The notes beneath the pieces were generated by a model. It searched no databases. It was not told where the DNA came from and saw nothing but the letters and a program-made list of their open reading frames with translations. A stretch of DNA of 64,000 nt, from the NCBI GenBank assembly GCA_015680685.1, contig MNCI01000189.1, forward strand, positions 152,865-216,864. The letters run 5' to 3'. Shown here piece by piece: positions 23,816-34,553 of this stretch; position 1 is the stretch's first letter; every line of letters begins with the position of its first letter. The stretch comes from Gnetum montanum. Taxonomy: Eukaryota > Streptophyta > Gnetopsida > Gnetales > Gnetaceae. Made by a program: the position numbers and the translations under genes.

Positions 23816-25396
23816 CTAGCGAGCTATTCTACTACTCTCGTATAAATTGTGCATAATGGTCCTAAGGATGTTATTTTTACAGATGATGTTAACTTGGCTA
23901 CGGAAAAGGTAATGCCTACACTTTTTGCGCATAAATACTAATGCTAAGCAGTTACGCTCCACTTCGTTGTACCTCGTTTCGTACGCACATAGAGCATGAC
24001 TCAAGTAGTAGATGGGCACTTCCGACCCATCATCCCTCCTTTGGCAAAGTAATGCCGCTAACGCTACATCCGAAGTTGCGAGGTAAATGTAAAATGGTAG
24101 GTCCCTTTGTGGCGGGAAAATCGTTGGTAAGCATTGGAGTTCCTGTTTTAGGCTATCAAACGCACACTGACAATTTTCCATCCATTCAAAATTAACCCCC
24201 TTTTTGAGAAAATGTTGCATGAGGTGTAGCTTATCGGTTAATCTCGAGATGAATCGGCGTATAAACTGTAATCGTCCTTGTAACCCGCGTAGTTGCTTGA
24301 GGTCTGTGGGAGGCGTTAATTCGACAATGGCTTTGACCTTATCAGGGTCAACTCGTATGCCGTTTTCCGACACCACAAACCCCAGCATGCGTCCGGTTTT
24401 GACTCCGAATACGCATTTCTTTGGGTTAAGCCGAAGGTCGTATTTGGAGCATCTTTTGAGGACTAACTCCAGGTCTTCTGAATGATCCTCTGACTTTAAA
24501 GACTTGAAAGCTATATTGTCAACATAGTCATTCAGTCTCCCTAAGAGGTAATCGCTAAAGATGTATGTCATGGCTCGATGATATGTTGCTTCGGCATTTT
24601 TTAGACCAAAAGGCATCATGGTGTAGCAAAAGGTGCCCCAGGGTGTCATGAACGTCGTGGTTAATTGATGTTCTGGGTTGATGCAAATCTGATTATAGCT
24701 CGAAAAGCCATCCATGAAGGACAGAAGCACATGCCTAGCTATCGTATCGACTAATTGGTCGATACTCGGTAGTGGGAAGTTATCTTTAATTGTGGCCTTG
24801 TTCAAATCTCGGAAGTCTATGCAGATGCGTATGCTTCCAATCTTCTTTGGGACGACTACAATGTTAGATACCCAATCCGAGTAGTCGACTGCGTGGATGA
24901 AACCAGCTTGATATAGTTTAGTGATCTCATCACGCATGGCTAGTGCGATCTCTGGCTTGATTTTTCGTACATTTTGCCTAAGTGCTTTAATCTGCAGGTC
25001 TAAGATTATGGTATGTTGGATTAACCTGGGATCTAGTCCCAGCATATCCTCGTATGACCATGCAAACACCATGATGTTGTCTTGCAGGACCTGTTTTATA
25101 GAATCGTGCATTTTCTGGTCTAGTAAAGAACTAACCTTAAGTGTTTTAGCTTCACCCTTATGCGTAACGATAGAAACCTCATTGAGGGGGTCTTTGGTTA
25201 TGTCTCCGGCCTCTAGGTGTAGCGTGTGCATTGACTGTTCTGGCCATTCTAGGGACGTTTCCGACGTGGCTATGGTTACGTCATCAAAGGGAGGGTTAAT
25301 TTCTACTAGCGTAGGGTTGAATTGCCTCACTACTCTCCCGTATGGGCCTGTCAAAGTTAGAGGTGCTGAAAATGTTACGTCCATTTGCCAACCATC
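23816..25396 (-). CDS. Reverse transcriptase and RNase H of element A, with YVDN active site
   Basis: About 525 codons are open. RT landmarks: MRDEITKLYQAGFIHAVDYS, WVSNIVVVPKK, IRICIDFRDLNKAT, FPLPSIDQLVD, LSFMDGFSSYNQI, MPFGLKNAEATYHRAM, then DYVDNIAFKS, where the catalytic YVDD is YVDN (a G-to-A change). RNase H: YIYLATSDVALAALLCQ, VPIYYLSHALCAYETRYNEVERNCLALVF. The frame opens at a good 3' splice site on the minus strand (TTTTGCAG then GATGG, AG at 25397-25398), so translation may depend on splicing rather than on a local start. The N-terminal 130 residues form a linker with no known domain. The open frame suggests recent coding selection, but the active-site change should abolish polymerase activity. 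Confidence 0.88.
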   Translation of the reverse strand, partial: DGWQMDVTFSAPLTLTGPYGRVVRQFNPTLVEINPPFDDVTIATSETSLEWPEQSMHTLHLEAGDITKDPLNEVSIVTHKGEAKTLKVSSLLDQKMHDSIKQVLQDNIMVFAWSYEDMLGLDPRLIQHTIILDLQIKALRQNVRKIKPEIALAMRDEITKLYQAGFIHAVDYSDWVSNIVVVPKKIGSIRICIDFRDLNKATIKDNFPLPSIDQLVDTIARHVLLSFMDGFSSYNQICINPEHQLTTTFMTPWGTFCYTMMPFGLKNAEATYHRAMTYIFSDYLLGRLNDYVDNIAFKSLKSEDHSEDLELVLKRCSKYDLRLNPKKCVFGVKTGRMLGFVVSENGIRVDPDKVKAIVELTPPTDLKQLRGLQGRLQFIRRFISRLTDKLHLMQHFLKKGVNFEWMENCQCAFDSLKQELQCLPTIFPPQRDLPFYIYLATSDVALAALLCQRRDDGSEVPIYYLSHALCAYETRYNEVERNCLALVFMRKKCRHYLFRSQVNIICKNNILRTIMHNLYESSRIAR

Positions 25397-25805
25397 CTGC
25401 AAAATCGCCAAGCGTGTAAATGATTAGCATGACGTGGTGTTGTCGAACGCGGAAAGCTAACTGAATTTTGAATTTTGTGAACAGGCTATGATTAATGCTA
25501 CCCGATTACGAGGCAATAAGATGTGATAGTTTAACGTCATTTCGGACAGTGGTGCATGCAATATCTACCGCCGCATTAATACCTTAATCTTCGAGTTTCA
25601 TTTTAGAAAAGTCCCATTGAAATCGGATATCAAGTCGGTGATTTTCGCATATAAGTGAGTAGTTTTCTATGAGAACGAGCTGCTGGCTGTCGTGAATCCA
25701 AATTCTAAACTATTACAAAGCGAGAGAAAGAGGAGCAGAAGATTGGAATGCGTAGTTTGTGAAGACATGAACATGTGAAGCTGTGAAGATTTTGAAGCTG
25801 TGACA
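25397..25805. other. Divergent intergenic region between pol and antisense gene in element A
   Basis: 409 bp between the start of the pol frame (leftward) and the ATG of the antisense gene (rightward). It has the possible TATA at 25649-25656 and one minisatellite-like unit at 25530-25550. It is the place for a promoter of the antisense gene and for the branch point of a sense intron. Confidence 0.5.
25649..25656 (+). promoter_or_regulatory. Possible TATA box of the antisense gene in A
   Basis: catataag about 150 bp before the ATG at 25806. Weak by itself; the matching place in B has a strong TATATAAAA at 38087-38095. Confidence 0.3.
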
Positions 25806-28800
25806 ATGGCACCTAAAACGAAAAGGAAGAACATGAAATTGGCTGAGATCGACGAGGTGCAAGAGAATCTGGAGCGCGCTTCGCAAGCAGTGATTGAAGT
25901 GAGGGACCCTACGCCATTGAACTGGTAGGTCGTTTCTTGCATATTTGTGTTATCCTAGCAATGTTTATTGTTGTAGCGTCATTCGCGTAAACGAGGGTTT
26001 TAGACTACGGACCTCGCGTTAAGACGAGGGTTTAATAGAGTTGCGTCTATCGTCGTTGCCAAGGACAAACCTTGCGCTGTTGCAAGGGTTTGGGTGATTT
26101 CGGCATGGAGAACTAAGCGTAATCTATAGGTTTTCTGTATTTAAACATGCAAATGTAAATCTAGGCGTTGATCTGTATATTGTGTTTTCTGTACAGTATT
26201 ATGCTAAAGCCTATCTTAATCGTCTTGGATATTGTTGGGGTTCTGTGCTGTATAAACCCGATCGTGCCTAATGTCCCTCCCCCGCAAACTCGGTTGCATG
26301 GGAGGGCCATATGGTTTTGAAAGGTTGCGCTGGAGTTTCTGCAGTTCTTACTGCACAACTACAGCATTATTATATGGTCTAATTTGTCAGGTGATATTGC
26401 GGGTGCCATTCTGGAGCACCTGCTAGTGGGTTCTGCATAGGGGATTCTAGCTTTCTTGACAGACGGAGCCATCGATACTGGTAGTTCCGAGGACCGAGAA
26501 CTTAGCGCCCGAGGTTTGAGGTGCTTAAGTTGGATCTGGGAAATGGCCCAGTTTAGTTGCTATCACACATATAACACTTTGTTCGTGGCCCGTCATGTCT
26601 CGACCTATTTCCAGAACCCAGTAGGCACTGTGTATTATTCAGACGAGTAAGTAGTTTTGTTAACTGTATTTTTGTTATGTGTCTATTGTCTGAGTTTTGT
26701 AAAGCATAAGATAAATCCATGTGGTATGGTGCAGGTTTTTTATTCATGAGAACAAGTTAGTAGGAGATGGTGATACGTTGTCATGGACCGAAACGGTAAT
26801 AAAGGCATTTACCTCAACTAGCAACGTACGCGCTGGTGTGATGGGGTAGATCGGCTTCGACATTCATGAGTAGCCCACCCGCTATGCTGACGCTTCTGAG
26901 AATTGCCAGAATCTCGAGTGGCTACATGATGAATGGACCTTAGATCTGCCCCTTACCGTTGAGGATGTGCAGAGGAACCTTCCTCCATTTCCTTTGCCAT
27001 TTGGACCTGGTAAAACTACTGTGTATTTTATTGTTGCGTGGTGTAGTTGTGAATTGTGAACGCTGCGTAATAGTATTTTTGTTTGACCTGTGTCTCACGT
27101 TGTTCAGTCAGGGATTCCCGGGAGATTACCCTTACAATTTTTGGCCACGAGGCGAATACCGTCCTCTTCCGCTACGGCGACATCAAGGATGCATAATGCT
27201 GGCTCGGCCATGTGGCGGCCCCGGTTGCGGTGGTCACCAAGATCAGAGAAGCGAGGCTAATGCATTTATTTTTAGCCGCAACTCCTGATATCCCCACCAG
27301 TGAAATGCTAACCCTGGTCAACTCCTTTAGCCCAAAGGCAGAGCGTTTTTGCACGCGTGTGCATAACGTGCGTGTAAGCTTTGACATTGACACTCAGCTT
27401 TTTGCAAACCTTTTTGGTGTCCCCTCTAACGGCCTTCCCATAGACGAGAAGGCGAAGAGGAGTCTCGACTGTCAGAAATGGCTGGAGGAGTGGGTGAGGG
27501 TCCAGAAGGAGACTAAAGGGATTCCTTGTGAAAGAATCAAACTAGGAGTTGCCAAGATAGTTTATCCCCTTTTCCGGGCCCGGGCTTTCCCCAAAACGTT
27601 CTCGCAAGGGAAGTTCTTTTCCATAGAGCAAACCCATATTATGCGGGAGGTTCTGGAAGAAGGGACCCAGTTCAATTGGGCAAGCTACTTTGCTGTGGGA
27701 CTACGCACTGAGATGATCAGGCTTCGCAAGAAGCTCGAGTCTCGTTTCAATGTGCATTATGTCTTCTACATAACTTGCCTTCAGCGTTTTGCTGAGTTTT
27801 TGGTCGTCCAAAGGGATGGGGTCTGGGTGCAACAGGACCGAGACCAGCTATCCAAACCTTCGATTACACATATCCTCAGCACTACCCGTGGGCAGGATCC
27901 TCCGGAAGGGATTGGGGAATCTCTTTCTATAACGACCAAAGGTTTGGCGGTGTCTCAAGTGCGAGGCCTCAACAGTGTAGGTGGGATAATGCCTACTTAC
28001 ACTGGCGATGCGTCGTGAGGGAAACGCATGGCGGCAGAAATTGTAGAACCTGTAGCTCGGCGTAAAAGGCTCCGTATAGCCGAGGCTTCTTCGAAGCCTG
28101 GGAGAGGCATGAGCCGAACTGTGGGGGTCAGAGTTCAGCGGAGTAAGCCTCCACCTGGTAAGCGTGAAGAAATGTATTGAAGGTTATACTATGCAACGTC
28201 TATTTAGGATATTTTGAATGATATATTAACAGTATTGTGATATGACCAGTGAAAATTACGGAGCAGCTGACCCCTGAAACAGGGGCAGTGATACTAAGTC
28301 GAGGGGAGGGGGCCCCAGTTTTAGAAAAAGAGGCCCCAGCTATTGAGACAAGCACCACACAGACTCATGTGCATGAGGAGGCCCCAACTAGAGGGGCAAG
28401 CGAAGCACAGACCCTTGTGCGTGAAGAGGGGAGGGAGACAGAAGAGGTTGGTCGGGTCGCCACTGTTATTGGTAGAGGTAATGAGCATGTTAGAAGTTTT
28501 GCAGAATTCTGTTAATAATTATAGTTTCTAACTTGACTACACCACAGGAGAAGAGGATGCATCCACGTCCGCCACTGTGAGCAGAGCATGGAGAGACTTT
28601 CCTGACAAGTTCACCTTCATGGAAGGCATTGTCAATGATATGATTGAGCGCCTCGAGCGCGTTGATCCTGAAGCTGGTACGTTGAAGCTATAAAAGGTTT
28701 GTTGTATTATACAGTAGTAATGTGTCATGTATATTGATAATATTTGCTATTAGGAGCTCGCCTTCGATAGGACCCAACGAAGCCCATTGATTTGGACACA

Positions 28801-29887
28801 GTGGAGCCTCCATCGGATGGGGCGGCTGTGCCATGTCACATTTATGAGGAGATGTGTAAATGTGCATTACGCTCGACCCGCTCCTTATGGGAGAGTAAGG
28901 GTGTAAATGAACACCTTTGGAAAAGGCTGCTGAGGTCAGAGCAGAAGATTGAGTCTCTGACCAAAGAGGTCGGGGACCTGAAGTCACGATGCGAATTCCT
29001 ACAGGCGCGGGAGACAGGCGATGAGGACTGGCATACTGCTGTTATTGACTACTCCCATTATTGGACCACCATCAAAAACAGCGTGCAAACTAGTCGAGCG
29101 TTGGTAGAGTAGCGGATGCAGATAGAGCTCCTAGCTCAGAAAAGCTAAGATTGGAGGGATTACTGTGCAAGTGTGCAAGAGTGGGGGTAGAAGGAAAAGG
29201 ACCACAAACATTTGTATAAGTGAGAAAGCATCGCTTATCGTAAACTTTATCGTGATTCTGCCATTAAAGCTCAATCCTTGCAAGTGTTCCTTGATGTCAT
29301 TGGAGCATCCGAAGCTTTCAAGAAGTTCCAAGAGCAGGTGACTATAAGTGCATCCCCGGAAAGGGAGGTGACTTTCCCCAGGGGCCAAACTAGCGTCCCT
29401 ACATTCTTTCCTGACCCGCCTCGCTAGACTAGCGTGGAGAAAGGAAAGGTGAAGGCTGGAGCCGCTCTTGGGGATGAGGTATGGTCTGATCTGACTGAGG
29501 ATCAGATTATGGAGCGCCTGTGGGCCGGCTTAGATAAGCTTCCCTTTGCTGCGGAAGCAGGGCATTCGCAAGTAAGTTTATGCATGACTAAATCTAAATT
29601 TTCTAGTTGTGTTGTCAAGTTTTGTTTTTTGCTGACATGTTTTCTGTATCTAGGTACCAAAAGAGAATAGAGAAGGCGAGCAAGCTGAGGAGCAAGTACA
29701 AGAGGAAAAACGCAGCGATGAAGAGCATCCTCCCGTGGAGCCGACACTAGAGTAGGGACCTCATGAAGAGGGGATTCCTTGTGAAGGAATACTTCCCAGG
29801 AGAGAAGGCCCACTAGAGGACGATTTATTAGGACTAGAGCTAGACTTAAGAGATACTGGTGACAGTGGCATTAGGGGAGATGCGTAA
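25806..29887 (+). pseudogene. Eight-exon antisense gene of element A, unknown function
   Basis: On the strand opposite gag-pol I read exons 25806-25924, 26391-26646, 26735-27009, 27108-28157, 28250-28477, 28548-28676, 28754-29571 and 29654-29887, ending in TAA. GT/AG borders such as GTAAGTA (26647) and GTAAGC (28158) join exons 2 to 8 in one frame; only the exon 1/2 join is one base out. The model predicts about 1,000 residues. Exons 3-4 are globular, with RYGDIKDA and FNWASYFAVGLRTEM as marker stretches. Exon 5 is Glu/Thr-rich. Exons 6-7 include DKFTFMEGIVNDMIERL and a likely coiled coil (SEQKIESLTKEVGDLKSR). About 12 in-frame stops, most one transition from Gln, Arg or Trp, disable this copy. 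It is clearly homologous to 38110-41784 in B. It faintly recalls plant transposon proteins of unknown function; no catalytic motif is seen. Confidence 0.75.
27108..28157 (+). pseudogene. Exon 4 of antisense gene in A (most conserved exon)
   Basis: 350 codons with only two stops, TAA at 27194-27196 and TGA at 28016-28018. The first replaces a Gln that B keeps in the same context (EGVQHWL in B, KDA-stop-CWL in A). Conserved pairs with B: ARLMHLFLAATPDIP / AKLMDLFLALSPSIP; VYPLFRARAFPKTF / LYPLFHAHAFPKLL; GTQFNWASYFAVGLRTEM / GMRFNWATYIGTGLHAEI. Conservation at protein level with many silent-looking differences suggests past selection on the protein. The end is basic (VARRKRLRIAEASSKPGRG), possibly a nuclear localisation signal. 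Confidence 0.8.
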
Positions 29888-30522
29888 TTGTGGTTTACGC
29901 GTGATTCCATTGATTGTTGCTAACCATGTTTATGCGAATGACTGAAAAAAAAACTAGCTATAAGATTTTCTGCTATTTTAAATGTCTACTTAATTCTTTT
30001 TTGTTTTTTGGGTGTTTATCTGCAAAGCGTAAGCATAGTTATTAACGATTTTGCCTAAGTTATGGTGGCGATGGAATGAAATTGCTAGTTTAAGGCCATT
30101 GCAGGCCGTTACTAGTTTTAGGCCATTGCGGGCCATTACTGGAGTTTGCGTAATCTGGAAACTAGTTTTAGGTCATTGCAGGCCGTCATAAGCATTTGTG
30201 TGAACTGGAAATTAGTTTAAGGCCGTTGCGAGACACGACTAGTTTAAGGCCATTGCGGGCCCTGGCTAGTTTAAGGTCGTTGCGAGCCCTTTGCGTAATA
30301 TAGGAAGCTTAAATGGTAACAGTATACAATTCTGCGTAATTAGGCTAAAGTGATTAAGCAACATGAATAGCGTACGTAAAAGAAATGCAATAGCGTAAAG
30401 AGGTGGCAAGCATAAAAATTGAAAAATTTTATAGCGTAAATATGTATTGAATGAAACACAGAATGCTGAATGCAAACGGCGATAGCTGATAAAAACGTGA
30501 TAATGTGCGTAAATGCCATTCT
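29888..30522. repeat. Convergent spacer with GGCC-type minisatellite, element A
   Basis: Between the ends of the antisense gene (29887, rightward) and protease (30523, leftward). Positions 30084-30290 hold about eight imperfect units of core agtttaaggccattgcgggcc. The remainder is AT-rich and contains scattered GCGTAA motifs like those in U3. B has the related array at 41957-42200. Confidence 0.8.
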
Positions 30523-31559
30523 TCAACCATCAATCCTCAGTTGTCTCTTAATGGCCTTCATGTTGAGTGTTGTGTAAGGACGGGGGGATTTACGATCTGA
30601 CTCCTCTACGTTGCCATCCTGAAATGGCAGGTTGGCCCAGGCTAGACTGTCATCATTAGTGTCGATTTGTTGAGGGATTTGGGGATAGGTTTGATCATCC
30701 GATGTTTCTATCTCTGAATCCCGTTCTTCTTCAATGTTGTTGACAGTCCTGGGGGTGGTTTCATCACCGCGTATTACAACCTCCCCTCCAGCGTAGGGTA
30801 GGTGTATCTCTTGGTGTATCGGTGATGAAACCGCCCTCAGCTGGGCTAACCACGACCTCCCTAAGATCAAGTTAAACCCAGGCATCTCCTCGACGACTAG
30901 GAATGTGGCCTCTGTTGGGAATTGATCTCCTGCCATAAATTCGATACGGACCATCCCTTTGACCTGAACCCTTGCCCCATTGAACGATTTTACGCAAGCT
31001 ATCGTCGTGGGAGTGATCTGGTCGACCAGCCCAGCCTATCCACAATGGAATAAGAAATGACGTTTGTAGCCACGCCGTCGTCCACGTGTACCCTCCGGAT
31101 CAGGTACTGACCGACTCGAATGGTGATGAACATGGGTTCAGTGGTCACTTGACCTTTCTCAGGATCATCTTTAATGGACCCGTCGTAAAAGATCAGCGAA
31201 GTAGGCGTAGGTTGCTCGGCTTCGGAAGGAAACATGACAGCGTGTATCGTTTCCTCCTCTGCTGGTAAGCTTTCATCCACAAATATGGATGTCAACATGC
31301 GGACCATAGCCTCACGGTGTTCTCGGGATGTCATAAGCAGGTCATAGAGGCTCAGTGTTGTATTTTTTTGTTTGAGAGCCTGTTTGACCAGCGTAAACAC
31401 ATCGAGGAGGTTCTTTTCCCAGCTGGGTTGTTTATCTCCCTTATCCTCTTCCATTCGGCCCAAGAGACGAATCTCCCAAGGTGGAACGGTGTCAATCGGG
31501 GGGTTGTTCTTTTTCTTGCCAGGAGGAGGTGGTCGCGTTTCCACACCTTCATTCTGTTT
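30523..31559 (-). pseudogene. Retropepsin-like protease region of element A
   Basis: ORF 31544-30999 ends with MFITIRVGQYLIRRVHVDDG, then VATNVISYSIVDRLG, where the DDG replaces the usual D-T/S-G active site. The frame then shifts and ORF 30954-30523 has FLVVEEMPGFNLILGRSWLA, the C-terminal flap and substrate-pocket part of the domain (NVILGRPWL in relatives). The C-terminal tail of about 80 residues is acidic and ends LKRQLRIDG-like near 30523. Gag and protease form one long region; pol is not continuous with it but lies 5.1 kb further on. The frameshift near 30960-30999 would stop a gag-protease precursor in this copy. Confidence 0.75.
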
Positions 31560-34311
31560 CTAAAGTACAGGCGAAGGCACAGAGGCCAGGGGCCTAGGCT
31601 TAGGGAAGCTGAGCGTAAAATGACCTTTCGTCGCGTTAACAGATGTGTCCTCTCCCTTTCGCTTGTCAGGTGATGGTTGACAATTTTGGTTAGAAGTTTG
31701 CCCCTGCGTGAGAGGAGCAGCCGGTGGTTTTCGTGCCCTAATGATGAAGGGTGTCCTAGGCATGGGCGCGGATGATGCCGCGGCTTGTCTGTTACTATGT
31801 GGCTAAGTGGTATTCTGAGAAGGTGCCCGAATGATGAATGGTAGCCTTGAGATGCCACTGGCTACCGATGAAAGGTTTGTCCCCCTTGGCGAGTTGGTAG
31901 GTACACGTAAGACAAATGGTTGTTTGGGTGATACCTTCCTCTCGCCATCCATACTCACCACATTGATTGTATAAGGTGCGTCGTTTGCGTTCAACAGATC
32001 TTTATACACGTGCAATGCCTGGTTTTTCGGACACGTTGGACTACTACCATCTAGTTTCAGATGACCATCATCGATCATGCGTTGAACGTCATCCTTCAAC
32101 GCCCAGCAGTAATCTGTGTCGTGACCACACAACTGGTGATAGTCACAAAAACGGTCCAGCCTGAAAGATTTTGGAACTGGTGGTTCGTTAGGCAGGGCTA
32201 AAGAAGGATTCTTTAGCAGTTCACAATGACGTATGTGATGCTTTAGAGCTTCTTCGAATACCCTTTTGGGTTGCATATATCCGACCCCTAACAATTGTTT
32301 CAATAGTTTCGAATGTTTTACAGGGAGGGCTGTATACTTTGAGCGGTCCTTACGCTCAAAGTTTGGTTTTGGCTGGGGGGACTTCAGGGGTAGCTATGTC
32401 CTGGCTAGTGCTACCTGCACTAGCCGTGGTCTCAGGAGGTGCCGTAGCTACCTTCTTGTTCTTGTTCTTTGCGTCCTTGGCCAGCGCAGCCACTGTCATT
32501 GTAGTCACTTTGCCTTTGTCCTTGCCTTTGTTGTGAGCGTTTTTGTAGGCAACATATGTCGGGTCTTTGCTGGCCTCTGCAGCATCTTGGATGCTTCTAA
32601 TCTGAGCGGAGGCCTGATGTAAAGAGTTAGGGGAAAGATAATACAGCTTTGACTTGATAAAGTCATTGACTGCTCCTTTGAAGATGGCCAATAAGTGTGG
32701 CTCTACGATTGGCTCACGGATTTCATTCAAAGTAGCATTCCAGCGCTGTATGAACTTCTGGACTGGCTCGAGGGGGTCTTGTTTCACTCCCATGAGTTGA
32801 TCCAATGTGACTTCCAACTTTAAGTTGTACTTAAAGTGACTCACGAATTGTGTCAGCAGCTCTTCCAATGTCGAAATGGAAGAGCGTGGGAGGGCTCGAT
32901 ACCAATCTAGAGCTTTCCCTGTCAAGGACATAGCAAAGACGCGGATAATCGTGTGAGGCCACTATTGTAGCAACAAGGACTCGGATTTAAAGGTGGCTAA
33001 ATGAGCATTGGGATCCCCTTCCCCATTATACTTGGTAAAATGAGGTAAGGACATCCCCGGCGGCAACGACAGCATAGGGACCGCTGAGCTAATAGGATCA
33101 TCTTGGTAGAAGTCCATGATCTGTACAGTGTCTGAGCCAACGGCCTTAAGATGCCTAACCTCCTCGGTGAGGGTTTGAATAAGTAGAAAGGCTTGGTCCA
33201 GACCTGTTGCTAGAGGTGTTTGTGTAGGAGGAGCAGGGAGCTGACCTGGGAAAGCTGTACCAGGCAGTGGAAATGGTGGGATGGTTTGGCCGGTAGACGG
33301 TGGGACGAGGATCCCTACAGGCAGGGGTACCTGTGTAGAACACCATCCACTGGTTTGGGTAGAGCGATTAGCCACCGCCGGCTGCGCGGGATAAGGATAG
33401 CGATATCGTGGGATCGCTTGCGGAATTTGCGTTGCGGGTGCCATCGAGGGTTGCACACCGTACACCGTAGACTAGTTGTGTTGTGCCACGGGGTAGGTCC
33501 ACTAACTCGCGGCAGGCTGTTGGATAGGTATCTGTGGCCACACGACGGTGGTGATCTGTTGGGTTGGAGGGGGCGGTAGCGATAAGGTCTGCATCAGACG
33601 AGTTGTGGACATGGTTTGGGGTTAGATCTGAGGGATAAAATGGGGCACAGTGGTCGCTGGAACCACCGCTGGAATGCTGAGTACACGTGGCGATGAAACC
33701 GCCCCCATGTTGTTGTGGGATATTTGCATTTGTAGCCCAGATGGCTGCGCAATGGCTTGTGGAATGATAGGGAAGTGCGTCTGTGTGAGCATGGCTGGGT
33801 CAAGAGGAACGGCCTCTCCGTTGAAGGGAAACAGGGGATTTATGTACATGTGGGGGCTCAGAGTATGGAACGAATGTTCAGATTGGGCTGCAAATTCATT
33901 CTCTTCCTCCTCCCCATTCTGGGGCTCCAACGTAGCCCGTGAAGCCTGGCCCTTGGCCATGACCAACTGTGTTATAATTTCATGTTGATGTTCGGTCAAA
34001 GGGATAATGTCATAGGCTGTTGGGGTGAAATCGTGACCTCCTCGATGGATCATCTCAAAGTTTCTTTTTGCTTCAATCTCGGCTCGGCTAAGGGCAAGCT
34101 TTGCCTAGATCTTAACGCAGATGAAGTTGTATTCTTCAGGGGTCATGACCGTGAAAACAGGGTCTTTGCCCTGCAGTCTCAATGACCTGTGCAATGGTCC
34201 CTACGGTCCTGCTGCACCAGCAGCTAGTTTGGTGACAGCGATAGGGTTCACAAATGTGGTACCCACATCAGCGGCGACCATGGCGGTTGTGGTTGTGTAT
34301 ACGGAATCCAT
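31560..34311 (-). pseudogene. gag of element A
   Basis: The best start is the ATG at 34311 (MDSVYTTTTAMVAADVG), since B starts at the matching place (44606). Shared with B is EEYNFICVKI (B: RQYNFICAKV), then EAKRNFEMIHRGGHDFTP. A Pro/Gln-rich linker follows (33465-33100), then the capsid-like core at 32931-32600: LTGKALDWYRALPRSSIS, FVSHFKYNLKLEVTLDQLM, FIQRWNATLNEI. A Lys-rich part and the knuckle-like CDYHQLCGHDTDYCWALK (32170-32110) end it. Stops such as LLQ-stop-WPHTIIRVFAMS are one transition from Gln. There is one frameshift near 32350. It would assemble the element particle. Confidence 0.8.
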
Positions 34312-34530
34312 TGATCGAGTGGATTAGCTGTGACAAATGACGGGATCTAATAAGCGGCTGACAAAAAGATCGCAAATAGGCTTTCTGCCCTGTAGGATTC
34401 CAAGGGAATCGTTCCTGTGACCGATCTACACCACACGACTTGCCGTAAACTTCCCTAGAGGTATTACGTTTATGGTTTTGGGTATAAATTGCTGACAGGG
34501 CTACCCGAAAAATATGGATCGGAGCCTAGG
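34312..34530 (-). other. 5' leader of element A
   Basis: Non-coding leader between primer-binding site and gag ATG. No conserved structure recognised by eye. Confidence 0.5.
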
Positions 34531-34551
34531 CCCTCCTTCTAGCGCCAGAAA
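34531..34551 (-). promoter_or_regulatory. Primer-binding site of element A
   Basis: Minus strand TTTCTGGCGCTAGAAGGAGG starts two bases inside the 5' LTR. B has the near-identical GTTTCTAGCGCTAGAAGGAG at 44995-45014. It differs from the TTGGCACCGTTGCC type in D1. I do not assign the tRNA. Confidence 0.7.
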
Positions 34552-34553
34552 AC

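Noticed and set aside
24921-25427. A 168-codon plus-strand open frame opposite RT of A
   Set aside because: Mirror of the RT coding strand with no splice or homology support, unlike the antisense gene further right.
31352-31858. A 168-codon minus-strand open frame over gag-protease of A
   Set aside because: Shadow frame; the domain-bearing frames are 32303-31803 and 31544-30999.
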